Positions 15,528-23,835 of a stretch of DNA of 64,000 nt are shown one piece after another. Every line of letters begins with the position of its first letter. The first letter of the stretch is position 1. Origin of the DNA: an uncultured Atopobium sp. (GTDB taxonomy: Bacteria; Actinomycetota; Coriobacteriia; Coriobacteriales; Atopobiaceae). The stretch covers positions 1-64,000 of the forward strand of contig CALKTD010000023.1 in NCBI GenBank assembly GCA_937997345.1, given 5' to 3'. Below the pieces are notes generated by a model. It made no database searches. It saw nothing but the letters and a program-made list of their open reading frames with translations, and was not told the origin of the DNA. Both the position numbers and the translations under genes were made by a program.

Positions 15528-16169
15528 ATGGAAAATAAACAGAAAAAGCAATTCAAGAATAAAGCTCTTTATAGTTATTTAATTTTGGTTTTTATAATCA
15601 GTATTGCATCGTTAGAATACAAATATAATGCGAATTTGTTTAAAAATGGCTATATTAGTAAAATAATTTTTAGTATGGTCATTTCAATTTATCCTGTATA
15701 TATAACCATAAAACACTACAGTAATATTATTGCTAAAAGTTTCAAACCTACTAATGTAGCCATTTTATTACTCATTTCATTTATTCCTGTTCTTTTTTCT
15801 CAAGAAAATTATATTGATAGGATTTATGCTTGGTTTCACTATTTATTTTTAGTGGGACTTCCAGAGGAATTGTTTTTCCGAGTTTATCTAACAGAACAAT
15901 TTAATGAAGGTTTATTAAAATATTGGAAGATTTCTAATGTATCAGCATATATTATAAGTTCATTATTCGCCAACGTATTGTGGGGAGTATCTCATATAAT
16001 CTTCCCGCTTGTAAATAATGTTAATAATCTTGAACCTCTCTGGTCTTATATTACCTTTGGAATTGGAAATGGTTGGTTGTATACAGCTTTATTTTTAATA
16101 TTTCGAAAGAATGCCCTGGTTCCTGTTGTCTTTCACGCAGTTATAGATATGTGCAATAAACTTTTATAA
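15528..16169 (+). CDS. CPBP-family intramembrane metalloprotease
   Basis: A 213-residue membrane protein with about six hydrophobic segments. The CPBP (Abi/Rce1-like) motifs are complete: EExxxR (E113, E114, R118), FxxxH (H156) and HxxxD (H203, D207). Members process membrane proteins or give bacteriocin self-immunity. Base composition is strikingly AT-rich with Lys/Ile/Asn codons ending in A/T, unlike the GC-balanced ribosomal genes on both sides, suggesting recent transfer. The start is supported by GTAAGGATGG. No bacteriocin gene is visible nearby. Confidence 0.85.
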   Translation: MENKQKKQFKNKALYSYLILVFIISIASLEYKYNANLFKNGYISKIIFSMVISIYPVYITIKHYSNIIAKSFKPTNVAILLLISFIPVLFSQENYIDRIYAWFHYLFLVGLPEELFFRVYLTEQFNEGLLKYWKISNVSAYIISSLFANVLWGVSHIIFPLVNNVNNLEPLWSYITFGIGNGWLYTALFLIFRKNALVPVVFHAVIDMCNKLL

Positions 16170-16286
16170 GATTTTAAGATTGTGAATACCGGATTTTCAA
16201 TAAAGGTTTTCGATAGTAAGACAAGCTATTTTGTTCTATATAGTGTGAAATTTATGAAGTATAGATACGCCCGGAACAGTGGCTTG

Positions 16287-16315
16287 TTGACATGTGGTTG
16301 TTGTCGGCGTAAAGT
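16287..16315 (+). promoter_or_regulatory. Promoter for rpsL-rpsG-fusA-rpsJ
   Basis: Perfect -35 TTGACA (16287-16292), 17 bases, TAAAGT (16310-16315). Confidence 0.7.
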
Positions 16316-16404
16316 TCTTCCTTGCGTAATTCCAAGGGGACAGTGCTGTGTCGCCTTTAGAATATGTAAAACTGCAGGTAGATAGGTATAAGAAGGAGAA
16401 GATC

Positions 16405-16776
16405 TTGCCTACTATTAACCAGCTCGTACGTAAGGGCCGCGTGAGCGTTAAGTCAAAGTCTAAGAACGCCGCTCTTCAGCACAACCCACAGAAGCGTGGT
16501 GTTTGCACCCGCGTTTTCACCACAACGCCAAAGAAGCCTAACTCAGCACTCCGTAAGGTTGCTCGTGTTCGTCTTGTTAATGGCATTGAGGTAACCGCTT
16601 ACATTCCTGGTGAGGGCCACAACCTCCAGGAGCACTCCATTGTTCTGGTTCGTGGCGGCCGTGTCCGTGACCTTCCTGGTGTTCGTTACAAGGTTGTTCG
16701 CGGTGCATTCGACTGCGCAGCAGTTCAGAATCGTGCTCAGGGCCGTTCTCGTTACGGCACTAAGCGTGCTAAGTAA
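16405..16776 (+). CDS. rpsL: 30S ribosomal protein S12
   Basis: A 123-residue S12 of the decoding centre. I take TTG 16405 (PTINQLVRKGR follows) because AAGGAG lies at 16393-16398 and S12 normally begins MPTINQL; the longer frame from 16348 would add 19 atypical residues. TTTPKKPNSALRKVARV and LPGVRYKVVRG hold the lysines linked to streptomycin response, in wild-type form. It opens the str operon. Confidence 0.97.
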   Translation: MPTINQLVRKGRVSVKSKSKNAALQHNPQKRGVCTRVFTTTPKKPNSALRKVARVRLVNGIEVTAYIPGEGHNLQEHSIVLVRGGRVRDLPGVRYKVVRGAFDCAAVQNRAQGRSRYGTKRAK

Positions 16777-16814
16777 TCACGTCCACTACTCGAACTAGTT
16801 CTTAGGAGATTAAT

Positions 16815-17285
16815 ATGCCGCGTCGCGCAGCAGCAGTACGTCGTGAGGTTATGCCTGACGCCGTCTACAACAATCGTCTGGTAACCCAGCTCATTAACAA
16901 GGTCCTTCTCGACGGTAAGAAAGCAACCGCAGAGCGTATTGTCTACGGTGCATTTGACATCGTTGCAGAGAAGACTGGCGAGGATGCCCTCACTGTCTTT
17001 AAGAAGGCTATGGATAACATTCGCCCAACACTTGAGGTTAAGCCTAAGCGTGTTGGTGGCGCTACTTACCAGGTCCCAATGGAGGTTAACTCCCGCCGTG
17101 CAACCACTCTTGCTATTCGCTGGATGGTCACTTTCAGCCGTAGCCGTAAAGAGAAGACCATGGCAGAGCGTCTTGCAAACGAGATCATCGACGCAACTAA
17201 TGGCGTAGGTGCATCCGTCAAGCGCCGTGAGGACCTGTACAAGATGGCTGAGGCCAACCGCGCCTTCTCCCACTACCGCTTCTAG
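16815..17285 (+). CDS. rpsG: 30S ribosomal protein S7
   Basis: A 156-residue S7, the assembly initiator of the 30S head that contacts mRNA and E-site tRNA. It begins MPRRAAAVRREVMPD and has the conserved LINKVLLDGKKATAERIVYGAF and KPKRVGGATYQVP segments. The length is standard. It sits 38 bases after rpsL and 24 bases before fusA, with TAGGAG before the ATG. Confidence 0.98.
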   Translation: MPRRAAAVRREVMPDAVYNNRLVTQLINKVLLDGKKATAERIVYGAFDIVAEKTGEDALTVFKKAMDNIRPTLEVKPKRVGGATYQVPMEVNSRRATTLAIRWMVTFSRSRKEKTMAERLANEIIDATNGVGASVKRREDLYKMAEANRAFSHYRF

Positions 17286-17309
17286 TCGGAATTCAGGAGT
17301 AGCAAACAA

Positions 17310-19406
17310 ATGGCTAAGACTAAGTACAATCTTAAAGACCTCCGTAACATCGGCATCATGGCTCACATCGATGCTGGTAAGACCACCACTACGGAGCGTA
17401 TTCTTTACTACACCGGTAAGACCCACAAGATTGGTGAGGTCCACGACGGTGCAGCAACCATGGACTGGATGGTTCAGGAGCAGGAGCGCGGCGTAACCAT
17501 TACTTCCGCAGCTACTACTTGCTTCTGGAAAGATCATGTCATCCAGATTATCGATACCCCAGGCCACGTTGACTTTACCGCTGAGGTTGAGCGTTCTCTC
17601 CGTGTTCTGGACGGCGCAGTTGCAGTTTTCGACGCAGTTGCAGGCGTTCAGCCACAGTCCGAGACCGTTTGGCGTCAGGCAACTAAGTACGGCGTACCTC
17701 GTATTGCATTCATTAACAAGTTTGACCGCGTAGGTGCAGACTTCTTCCGTGCAATCCAGACTATGCGTGACCGCCTTGGCGCAAACGCAATTGCAGCTCA
17801 GGTCCCAATGGGCGCTGAGTCCAACTTCTGGGGTCTTATCGACCTTGTTACCAACACTGCATGGGACTTCAAAGAGGATGCTAAGGGCATGATTTACCCT
17901 GAGCCACTCGACGAGATTCCTGCAGAGTTTGTAGAGATTGCAGCTGAGAAGCGTGAAGAGCTTCTTGAGGCAGCTTCTGATTTCTCTGAGGAGCTCATGA
18001 TGGCTGTTCTCGAGGGTGAAGAGGTTGACGTTGAGACCCTTAAGGGTGCTCTTCGTGCTGGTGTTCTTGCTGGTCAGATTAACCCTGTCTTTGTTGGTTC
18101 CGCTTACAAGAACAAGGGTATTCAGGAGCTTCTTGACGCAGTTATTGACTTCCTTCCAAGCCCTCTGGATGTTCCAGAGATTGATGGTGTCACTCCTAAG
18201 GGTGACGAGGCTGTCCGTCACGCAGACGTTAAAGAGCCATTCTCCGCTCTTGCATTCAAGATCATGACTGACCCTTATGTTGGTAAGCTTACCTACATTC
18301 GTGTTTACTCTGGTCAGGCAGAGGCAGGTTCTTACGTCTACAACTCCGTCAAGGACAACCGTGAGCGCTTTGGCCGCATCCTTGAGATGAATGCAAACGA
18401 TCGTGTTGACCGTGAAGAGTGCTCCGCAGGCGACATCGTTGCATGCGTTGGTCTAAAGAACACCACTACAGGTGACACCCTTTGTGACGAGAAGAACCCA
18501 ATCATCCTTGAGTCCATCAGCTTCGCAGATCCTGTTATTGACGTTGCTGTTGAGCCTAAGACCAAGGCTGAGCAGGAGAAGATGTCCATCGGCCTTTCTA
18601 AGCTGGCTGAAGAGGACCCAACCTTCCAGGTTCACACTGATCACGAGACCGGCCAGACCATCATTGCTGGTATGGGCGAGCTTCACCTTGAGATTATTGT
18701 TGACCGTCTCCGTCGTGAGTTTAAGGTTGACTGCAACGTAGGTAAGCCACAGGTTGCTTACCGCGAGACTGCTGGTAAGGCAGTAAGCCACGCTGAGGGC
18801 AAGTTTGTCCGTCAGTCCGGTGGTAAGGGTCAGTATGGCCACGCAGTCATCGACCTTGAGCCACAGGAAGAGGGCAAGGGTTACGAGTTTGTCAACGCTA
18901 TCGTCGGTGGTGTTATTCCTAAGGAGTACATCCCATCTATCGATAAGGGCATTCGTGAGGCTCTTGAGAACGGTGTCATTGCTGGTTACCCAGTAGTCGA
19001 CATCAAGGTCACCCTTGTTGACGGTTCTTACCACGAGGTCGACTCCTCTGAGGCAGCATTCAAGATTGCTGGTTCTATGGCAATTAAGGATGCTCTCAAG
19101 AAGTCCAACCCAGTCCTTCTCGAGCCTGTTGAGTCTGTTGAGGTTGAGACACCTGAGCAGTACATGGGCGACGTTATGGGCAACCTTTCTTCCCGTCGTG
19201 GCAAGATTGAGGGTATGGACGATCGTATGGACGCCAAGGTCATCCGCGCTAAGGTGCCTCTTGGTGAGATGTTCGGTTATGCAACCGACCTTCGTTCCCA
19301 GACCCAGGGCCGTGCGAGCTACACCATGCAGTTCGATTCTTACGAGCCCGTTCCTAACGCTGTACGCGAAGAGATTGTCGCCAAAAACGGCGGCTCTGCA
19401 TCCTAA
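17310..19406 (+). CDS. fusA: Elongation factor G
   Basis: A 698-residue translocase GTPase that drives tRNA-mRNA movement and, with RRF, ribosome recycling. P-loop AHIDAGKTTTTER, switch motif DTPGHVD and specificity motif NKFD are intact. Domain IV and V regions (GKGQYGHAVIDLEP, SSRRGKIEGM, PLGEMFGYATDLRS) are present. Canonical in length, so it is the housekeeping EF-G rather than a resistance paralogue. rpsJ, not tuf, follows. Confidence 0.98.
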   Translation: MAKTKYNLKDLRNIGIMAHIDAGKTTTTERILYYTGKTHKIGEVHDGAATMDWMVQEQERGVTITSAATTCFWKDHVIQIIDTPGHVDFTAEVERSLRVLDGAVAVFDAVAGVQPQSETVWRQATKYGVPRIAFINKFDRVGADFFRAIQTMRDRLGANAIAAQVPMGAESNFWGLIDLVTNTAWDFKEDAKGMIYPEPLDEIPAEFVEIAAEKREELLEAASDFSEELMMAVLEGEEVDVETLKGALRAGVLAGQINPVFVGSAYKNKGIQELLDAVIDFLPSPLDVPEIDGVTPKGDEAVRHADVKEPFSALAFKIMTDPYVGKLTYIRVYSGQAEAGSYVYNSVKDNRERFGRILEMNANDRVDREECSAGDIVACVGLKNTTTGDTLCDEKNPIILESISFADPVIDVAVEPKTKAEQEKMSIGLSKLAEEDPTFQVHTDHETGQTIIAGMGELHLEIIVDRLRREFKVDCNVGKPQVAYRETAGKAVSHAEGKFVRQSGGKGQYGHAVIDLEPQEEGKGYEFVNAIVGGVIPKEYIPSIDKGIREALENGVIAGYPVVDIKVTLVDGSYHEVDSSEAAFKIAGSMAIKDALKKSNPVLLEPVESVEVETPEQYMGDVMGNLSSRRGKIEGMDDRMDAKVIRAKVPLGEMFGYATDLRSQTQGRASYTMQFDSYEPVPNAVREEIVAKNGGSAS

Positions 19407-19449
19407 GTAAACGACCACGAGCTCTAGCTCATGTATGGAGGTACCCAAA

Positions 19450-19758
19450 GTGTCAAGCCAGAAGATCAGGATTCGCCTCAAGGGCTATGATCACGAGGTC
19501 ATTGATCAGTCCGCTAAGCTGATTGTTGACACCGCACAGAAGACAGGTGCGCGTGTTTCCGGTCCTATCCCTCTGCCAACTGAGCGTAATCTTTACACCG
19601 TTATTCGCTCACCACACAAGGATAAGGATTCCCGTGATCAGTTTGAGATGCGCACTCATAAGCGTCTCATCGATATTCTCGACCCAAGCGCTTCTACCGT
19701 TGATTCGCTTATGCGTCTCGACCTTCCAGCTGGTGTCGATATCGAGATCAAGCTCTAA
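19450..19758 (+). CDS. rpsJ: 30S ribosomal protein S10
   Basis: A 102-residue S10, a 30S head protein that in other bacteria also partners NusB in antitermination. GTG 19450 (VSSQKIRIRLKGYDHEV) is chosen since GGAGG at 19437-19441 is well placed; an in-frame ATG at 19435 overlaps that site. The gene normally starts the S10 operon, but here it ends the str transcript: a strong terminator, a repeat element and a phosphatase gene separate it from rplC. Confidence 0.97.
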   Translation: MSSQKIRIRLKGYDHEVIDQSAKLIVDTAQKTGARVSGPIPLPTERNLYTVIRSPHKDKDSRDQFEMRTHKRLIDILDPSASTVDSLMRLDLPAGVDIEIKL

Positions 19759-19781
19759 GCATACGGCTTAATCCAACTTGC

Positions 19782-19817
19782 AAACCCTCCTGCGCATCTT
19801 CGCGCGGGAGGGTTTTT
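19782..19817 (+). terminator. Terminator after rpsJ
   Basis: AAACCCTCCTGCGC (19782-19795) pairs with GCGCGGGAGGGTTT (19802-19815) with one wobble, then T-run to 19817. Confidence 0.95.
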
Positions 19818-19898
19818 GCGTGGATGGGCATCGAACCACGTGCGAAGGACCACATAAGTCCGCGCAGACTCTACTCCCTAGATTTTTCAGTGTCGATT

Positions 19899-19987
19899 GA
19901 TCCAAAACCCAGGTAATTATGTGTCCAGTCAATCCAAAACTGATGTAATTATGTGCCGAATGGCACATAATTACATCAGTTTTGGAT
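19899..19987. repeat. Perfect 26-base inverted repeat plus a degenerate third copy
   Basis: Bases 19932-19957 and 19962-19987 are exact 26-base inverted copies around the loop GAAT. A third, partial copy at 19899-19926 shares ATCCAAAAC and GTAATTATGTG with a different four-base middle. The AT-rich arms lack a T-run. The arrangement looks like paired terminal repeats of a lost insertion sequence or a miniature element; it sits in the rpsJ-phosphatase gap, at the break of the S10 operon. Confidence 0.75.
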
Positions 19988-20043
19988 CATGCAAGGCAAA
20001 ATAGATTCGTCGACGTGAAAGACAGAGTGCCAACGGGTACATA

Positions 20044-20056
20044 TGGCGAGAAACCC
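20044..20056 (-). repeat. Exact GGGTTTCTCGCCA motif (minus strand)
   Basis: TGGCGAGAAACCC, upstream of the phosphatase gene and inverted relative to the copy behind it. Confidence 0.7.
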
Positions 20057-20100
20057 GTAGAATAGGGAAGCGAATGCCTTTACAGCTCACAGGAGAAGAG

Positions 20101-20619
20101 ATGAAGGATACTCGGATAAACGCTCATCACCAGCTAAACGACGTCCACTCAGAAAACGCTCACGTGACCAAGGTTCTTTTTGTGTGTCACGGAAATATCT
20201 GCAGGTCAACTATGGCGCAATACGTCATGCAGGACCTTGTCGAGAAAAACGGTCTGGCAAAGGAGTTTGTCATCGATTCAGTAGCAACGTCTACAGAGGA
20301 GATTGGAAATCCTGTTGACCCTCGTACACGTAGAAAACTACAGCAAGAGGGAATTCGTTGCGGCAATCATCGTGCCCGACAGATGACGCGCGCAGATTAC
20401 GAGTACTTTGATTACCTCATTGGAATGGACCACAATAACCTGCGCAACATGAAGCGCATACTTAAGGATGATCCGCTTGGAAAGGTTTCGCGGCTTCTTG
20501 ACTGGACAGAGAGGCCTCGAGATATTGCAGACCCATGGTATTCAGGCAATTTTGACCTGACGTATGAAGATGTTACTGAGGGTTGCGAAGCATTGTTGAA
20601 GAAACTTTTGGCAAAGTAA
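20101..20619 (+). CDS. Low-molecular-weight protein-tyrosine phosphatase
   Basis: A 172-residue cytoplasmic phosphatase. The catalytic loop CHGNICRS (nucleophile C29, R35) matches CX5R, and the general-acid loop is DIADPWY with the DP pair. Family members act on phosphotyrosine proteins, often BY-kinases of capsule synthesis, or on phosphoarginine. The start at ATG 20101 has ACAGGAGA upstream; the first 22 residues are extra relative to most members, and GTG at 20164 would give the usual length but has no ribosome site. It is flanked by inverted copies of GGGTTTCTCGCCA and interrupts the S10 operon. Confidence 0.9.
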   Translation: MKDTRINAHHQLNDVHSENAHVTKVLFVCHGNICRSTMAQYVMQDLVEKNGLAKEFVIDSVATSTEEIGNPVDPRTRRKLQQEGIRCGNHRARQMTRADYEYFDYLIGMDHNNLRNMKRILKDDPLGKVSRLLDWTERPRDIADPWYSGNFDLTYEDVTEGCEALLKKLLAK

Positions 20620-20828
20620 TCTTGGCAGCCTGATTTTGACAAAGTTATTATCGCGGATTGTTTTGGCAAAATTTTATGGAAAAACTTTTCAAAATTCTTT
20701 GGGTTTCTCGCCAATGGATACGCCCGGATCAGCGGTTTGACCTCGCAAAATAGTCGAGAAGAAAGATCTCGCAGCTAGAAGGTATCAAACGTTCTTCACA
20801 AAGCGTTCATCTTTTAAAGATTTTAGGC
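20620..20828. other. Gap behind the phosphatase gene
   Basis: No gene or clear terminator is seen. It holds one exact copy of the 13-base motif at 20701-20713. Confidence 0.4.
20701..20713 (+). repeat. Exact GGGTTTCTCGCCA motif
   Basis: Intergenic, downstream of the phosphatase gene. Confidence 0.7.
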
Positions 20829-20857
20829 TTGTTTCTTGTCAAAAATGAGTGTAAAGT
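20829..20857 (+). promoter_or_regulatory. Promoter for rplC to rplX
   Basis: TTGTTT (20829-20834), 17 bases, TAAAGT (20852-20857), the same -10 as at rpsL. Confidence 0.5.
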
Positions 20858-20863
20858 AGACGG

Positions 20864-20978
20864 GCTGTTCAAACAGGACAATTATGTCTAAAGGCAGTAT
20901 GTACAGGACGTGGTCCGCTGGGGAAGAGTACCCGATGTGCTCTCAAGGTCCCATGACCACCGAAGGTTAGGAAAGAGC
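20864..20978 (+). promoter_or_regulatory. Structured leader of the S10-type operon
   Basis: The roughly 115-base untranslated region can fold: GTGGTC (20910-20915) with GACCAC (20955-20960), with inner pairings such as GGG/CCC. L4 represses this operon through its leader in other bacteria; whether this RNA does so is inference. Confidence 0.35.
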
Positions 20979-21599
20979 ATGGTTAATACCATCCTCGGCC
21001 GCAAGCTGGGCATGACCCAGGTATGGGACGAGAACGACAACGTCGTTCCTGTTACCGTCGTTCTTGCTGGCCCCTGCACCGTTTCACAGGTAAAGACTGT
21101 TGAAACGGACGGCTACAATGCCGTACAGATTGGCTTTGGCGACATCTCCGAGAAGCATGTCAACAAGCCAATGGCTGGTCACTTCAAGGCACAGGGCGTC
21201 GAGCCAATGCGTTACCTCCGCGAGGTCCGCGTTGAGGATGCTTCTGAGCACAAGACCGGCGATGTTGTCACAGTTGCTGACTTCTCTGAGGTCACCGCTG
21301 TTGACGTAACAGGCACTTCTAAGGGTAAGGGTTTCCAGGGTACCGTTAAGCGCTGGAACTTCTCTCGCGGTCCAATGACTCACGGTTCTCGTAATCAGCG
21401 TCGTCCAGGTTCCATTGGTCAGTGCGCATACCCTGCACGCGTTCGTAAGGGCCTTCACATGTATGGTCACATGGGCGCAGAGCGCGTTACGGTCAAGAAC
21501 CTTAAGCTTGTCCGCGTTGATGCTGAGCAGAACCTCATGCTTATCAAGGGTGCTGTTCCTGGCGGCAAGAATGCCCTCGTCCAGGTCCGCATGGCCTAA
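20979..21599 (+). CDS. rplC: 50S ribosomal protein L3
   Basis: A 206-residue L3, an early-assembly protein near the peptidyl-transferase centre. ATG 20979 (MVNTILGRKLGMTQVW) follows TTAGGAAAG; the upstream in-frame extension to 20910 lies in the leader. The central loop GTSKGKGFQGTVKRWNFSRGP and GSIGQCAYPARVRKG are conserved. It leads a transcript running through rplX. Confidence 0.97.
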   Translation: MVNTILGRKLGMTQVWDENDNVVPVTVVLAGPCTVSQVKTVETDGYNAVQIGFGDISEKHVNKPMAGHFKAQGVEPMRYLREVRVEDASEHKTGDVVTVADFSEVTAVDVTGTSKGKGFQGTVKRWNFSRGPMTHGSRNQRRPGSIGQCAYPARVRKGLHMYGHMGAERVTVKNLKLVRVDAEQNLMLIKGAVPGGKNALVQVRMA

Positions 21600-21638
21600 G
21601 GGCCTTTAGGCAAACACTTAGGCTAACAAGGAGACAAC

Positions 21639-22265
21639 ATGTCCAAGTATGAGATTAAGAACGTAGAGGGAAAGAAGGTCGGCGACGCCGAGCTCTCCTC
21701 TGACGTCTATGGCATTGAGCCAAACATCCCTGTTGTGCACCAGGTTGTAGTCTGCCAGGACGCATCCGCACGTCAGGGTACCCACTCTACAAAGAACCGT
21801 CACGAGGTATCCGGCGGTGGCGTTAAGCCTTACCGTCAGAAGGGTACTGGTCGTGCTCGCCAGGGTTCTATTCGTGCTGGTCAGTGGACTGGTGGTGGCG
21901 TCATCTTTGGACCTACCCCTCGTTCCCACGCACGTCGTATTAACAACAAGATGGTCAAGCTTGCTATGAGGTCCGTCCTCTCCGGCAAGGTTGCAGACTC
22001 CGAGCTTGTCCTCGTTGATTCTCTCGAGTTTGCTCAGCCTTCCACCAAGCAGGCAAAGGCTGCACTTCAGAACCTCGGTATTGAGGGTAAGCGCGTTACC
22101 GTCATCGTCCCAGACGACGACGTCAACACTTACCTCTCTTTCCGTAACCTTCCTAAGGTTTCGGTCTTCGGCGTTTCTGAGGTTACTACTCGTTTCCTGA
22201 TCGACAACGGCGCACTTGTTATGTCCGCTGATGTCGCTAAGCAGCTTGGGGAGGTGCTCGCATAA
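21639..22265 (+). CDS. rplD: 50S ribosomal protein L4
   Basis: A 208-residue L4, which lines the exit tunnel with its extended loop (QKGTGRARQGSIRAGQWTGGG). L4 is the usual translational and transcriptional autoregulator of this operon. It overlaps rplW by one base (TAATG), indicating translational coupling. AAGGAGA precedes the ATG. Confidence 0.97.
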   Translation: MSKYEIKNVEGKKVGDAELSSDVYGIEPNIPVVHQVVVCQDASARQGTHSTKNRHEVSGGGVKPYRQKGTGRARQGSIRAGQWTGGGVIFGPTPRSHARRINNKMVKLAMRSVLSGKVADSELVLVDSLEFAQPSTKQAKAALQNLGIEGKRVTVIVPDDDVNTYLSFRNLPKVSVFGVSEVTTRFLIDNGALVMSADVAKQLGEVLA

Positions 22266-22564
22266 TGAACTCTCCTTATGAGGTCATCATTCGTCCTATC
22301 GTTTCAGAGCGTGCTTTCGATCTGATGGAGCAGGGCAAGTACACTTTTGAGGTTGCTCGTAACGCAGGTAAAGAAGAGATTGCTGCAGCTGTAGAGAAGC
22401 TCTTCTCTGTACACGTCACCAAGGTAAACACACTTTCTGTTAAGTCAAAGAACAAGCGTGTACGTTATCAGCAGGCAGGTAAGACCCGCCAGTGGAAGAA
22501 GGCTATTGTTACTCTCGCTGCTGGTGAGACTATCGAGATTTTCGGTAATAACTCTGCTGAGTAA
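22265..22564 (+). CDS. rplW: 50S ribosomal protein L23
   Basis: A 99-residue L23 at the tunnel exit, docking site for trigger factor and SRP. It contains IIRPIVSERAFDLME and VTKVNTLSVKSKNKR, standard for the family. The start codon overlaps the rplD stop. A 138-base gap with a CCCGTGCCTC/GAGGTACGGG hairpin (about 22574-22597, no T-run) precedes rplB. Confidence 0.96.
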   Translation: MNSPYEVIIRPIVSERAFDLMEQGKYTFEVARNAGKEEIAAAVEKLFSVHVTKVNTLSVKSKNKRVRYQQAGKTRQWKKAIVTLAAGETIEIFGNNSAE

Positions 22565-22702
22565 GGTTTTTCTCCCGTGCCTCTTTTGAGGTACGGGTTC
22601 GTATGCCGCGCATAGTAGATACGCGCGGTACCGTGGTAATCCGGTGTTAGCTCGACTTTCCCTTAAGCGGGCTAGCCAACGGAGAAGAAAGGGATACTGT
22701 TT

Positions 22703-23539
22703 ATGGCAGTTAGGCATCTAAAGCCAACAAGCGCAGGCAGGCGCTTCCAGACAATCTCAGACTTTGCTGAGATTACAACTGATAAGCCCGAGAAGTCCCT
22801 TCTCGAGCCTCTGCCAAAGAAGGCTGGCCGCAACAACAATGGCCGCATCACTACCCGTCACCAGGGTGGTGGCCACAAGCGCCAGTACCGTCGTATCGAC
22901 TTCAAGCGTCGCAAGGATGACATCCCAGCTAAGGTCGCTACTGTTGAGTACGATCCTAACCGTTCCGCTCGTATTGCTCTTCTGCACTATGCAGACGGCG
23001 CAAAGGCATACATCCTTTGCCCAGAGGGTCTGAGCGTCGGTGACACCGTTCTTTCTGGTACCAAGGACATCGACATCAAGCCTGGTAACTGCACCACTCT
23101 TGAGCAGATTCCAGTAGGTACTCTTGTTCACGCAGTTGAGTTCCAGCCTGGCAAGGGTGCTGCAATGGCACGTGCTGCTGGTACTTCCGTCCAGCTCATG
23201 GGTAAGGACAACGGTTATGCAGTTCTGCGTATGCCTTCCTCCGAGCTCCGTCGTGTTCTTCTGACCTGCCGTGCAACCATCGGCGAGGTTGGTAACGCTG
23301 AGCACTCCAACATTGTTGTTGGTAAGGCTGGTCGTTCCCGTTGGGCAGGTGTCCGTCCTACCGTCCGTGGTACTGTCATGAACCCTGTTGACCACCCACA
23401 CGGCGGTGGTGAAGGTAAGAACCACACTTCTGGTCGTCCTTCCGTCACCCCATGGGGTAAGCCAACCAAGGGTTATAAGACCCGCGACCCGAAGAAGGCT
23501 TCTAACCGCCTGATCATTCGCCGTCGTAAGTCCAAGTAA
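22703..23539 (+). CDS. rplB: 50S ribosomal protein L2
   Basis: A 278-residue L2, needed for subunit joining and peptidyl-transferase assembly. Conserved features: NNNGRITTRHQGGGHKR near the N-terminus and the signature MNPVDHPHGGGEGKNH with the essential histidine. The Arg/Lys-rich end RRRKSK is normal. GGAGAAGAAAGG lies upstream. Confidence 0.98.
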   Translation: MAVRHLKPTSAGRRFQTISDFAEITTDKPEKSLLEPLPKKAGRNNNGRITTRHQGGGHKRQYRRIDFKRRKDDIPAKVATVEYDPNRSARIALLHYADGAKAYILCPEGLSVGDTVLSGTKDIDIKPGNCTTLEQIPVGTLVHAVEFQPGKGAAMARAAGTSVQLMGKDNGYAVLRMPSSELRRVLLTCRATIGEVGNAEHSNIVVGKAGRSRWAGVRPTVRGTVMNPVDHPHGGGEGKNHTSGRPSVTPWGKPTKGYKTRDPKKASNRLIIRRRKSK

Positions 23540-23560
23540 GACACGAGTAGGAGTAGATAA

Positions 23561-23821
23561 ATGAGCAGAAGTCTCAAAAAAGGCCCCTTTGTGGAGACTC
23601 GCCTCCTTGCGCGTGTCGCTGCAATGAACGAGGCTGGCAAGAAGGACGTTATCAAGACTTGGTCACGTTCCTCAACCATCTTCCCTGAGATGGTCGGTCA
23701 CACCATCGCTGTTCACGATGGTCGTAAGCATGTACCTGTGTACGTCACCGAGTCCATGGTTGGTCACAAGTTGGGCGAGTTCTCCCCATCCCGTACCTTC
23801 CGCGGTCACAAGGCCAAATAG
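23561..23821 (+). CDS. rpsS: 30S ribosomal protein S19
   Basis: An 86-residue head protein that contacts the A-site finger and S13. It begins MSRSLKKGPFV and has TIAVHDGRKHVPVYVTESMVGHKLGEF, the S19 signature. rplV starts 14 bases after the stop. Confidence 0.98.
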   Translation: MSRSLKKGPFVETRLLARVAAMNEAGKKDVIKTWSRSSTIFPEMVGHTIAVHDGRKHVPVYVTESMVGHKLGEFSPSRTFRGHKAK

Positions 23822-23835
23822 GGGGAGTGTAGTAA

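Noticed and set aside
16182..16385. A 67-codon frame upstream of rpsL.
   Set aside because: It covers the rpsL promoter and leader and lacks a family signature, despite several cysteines.
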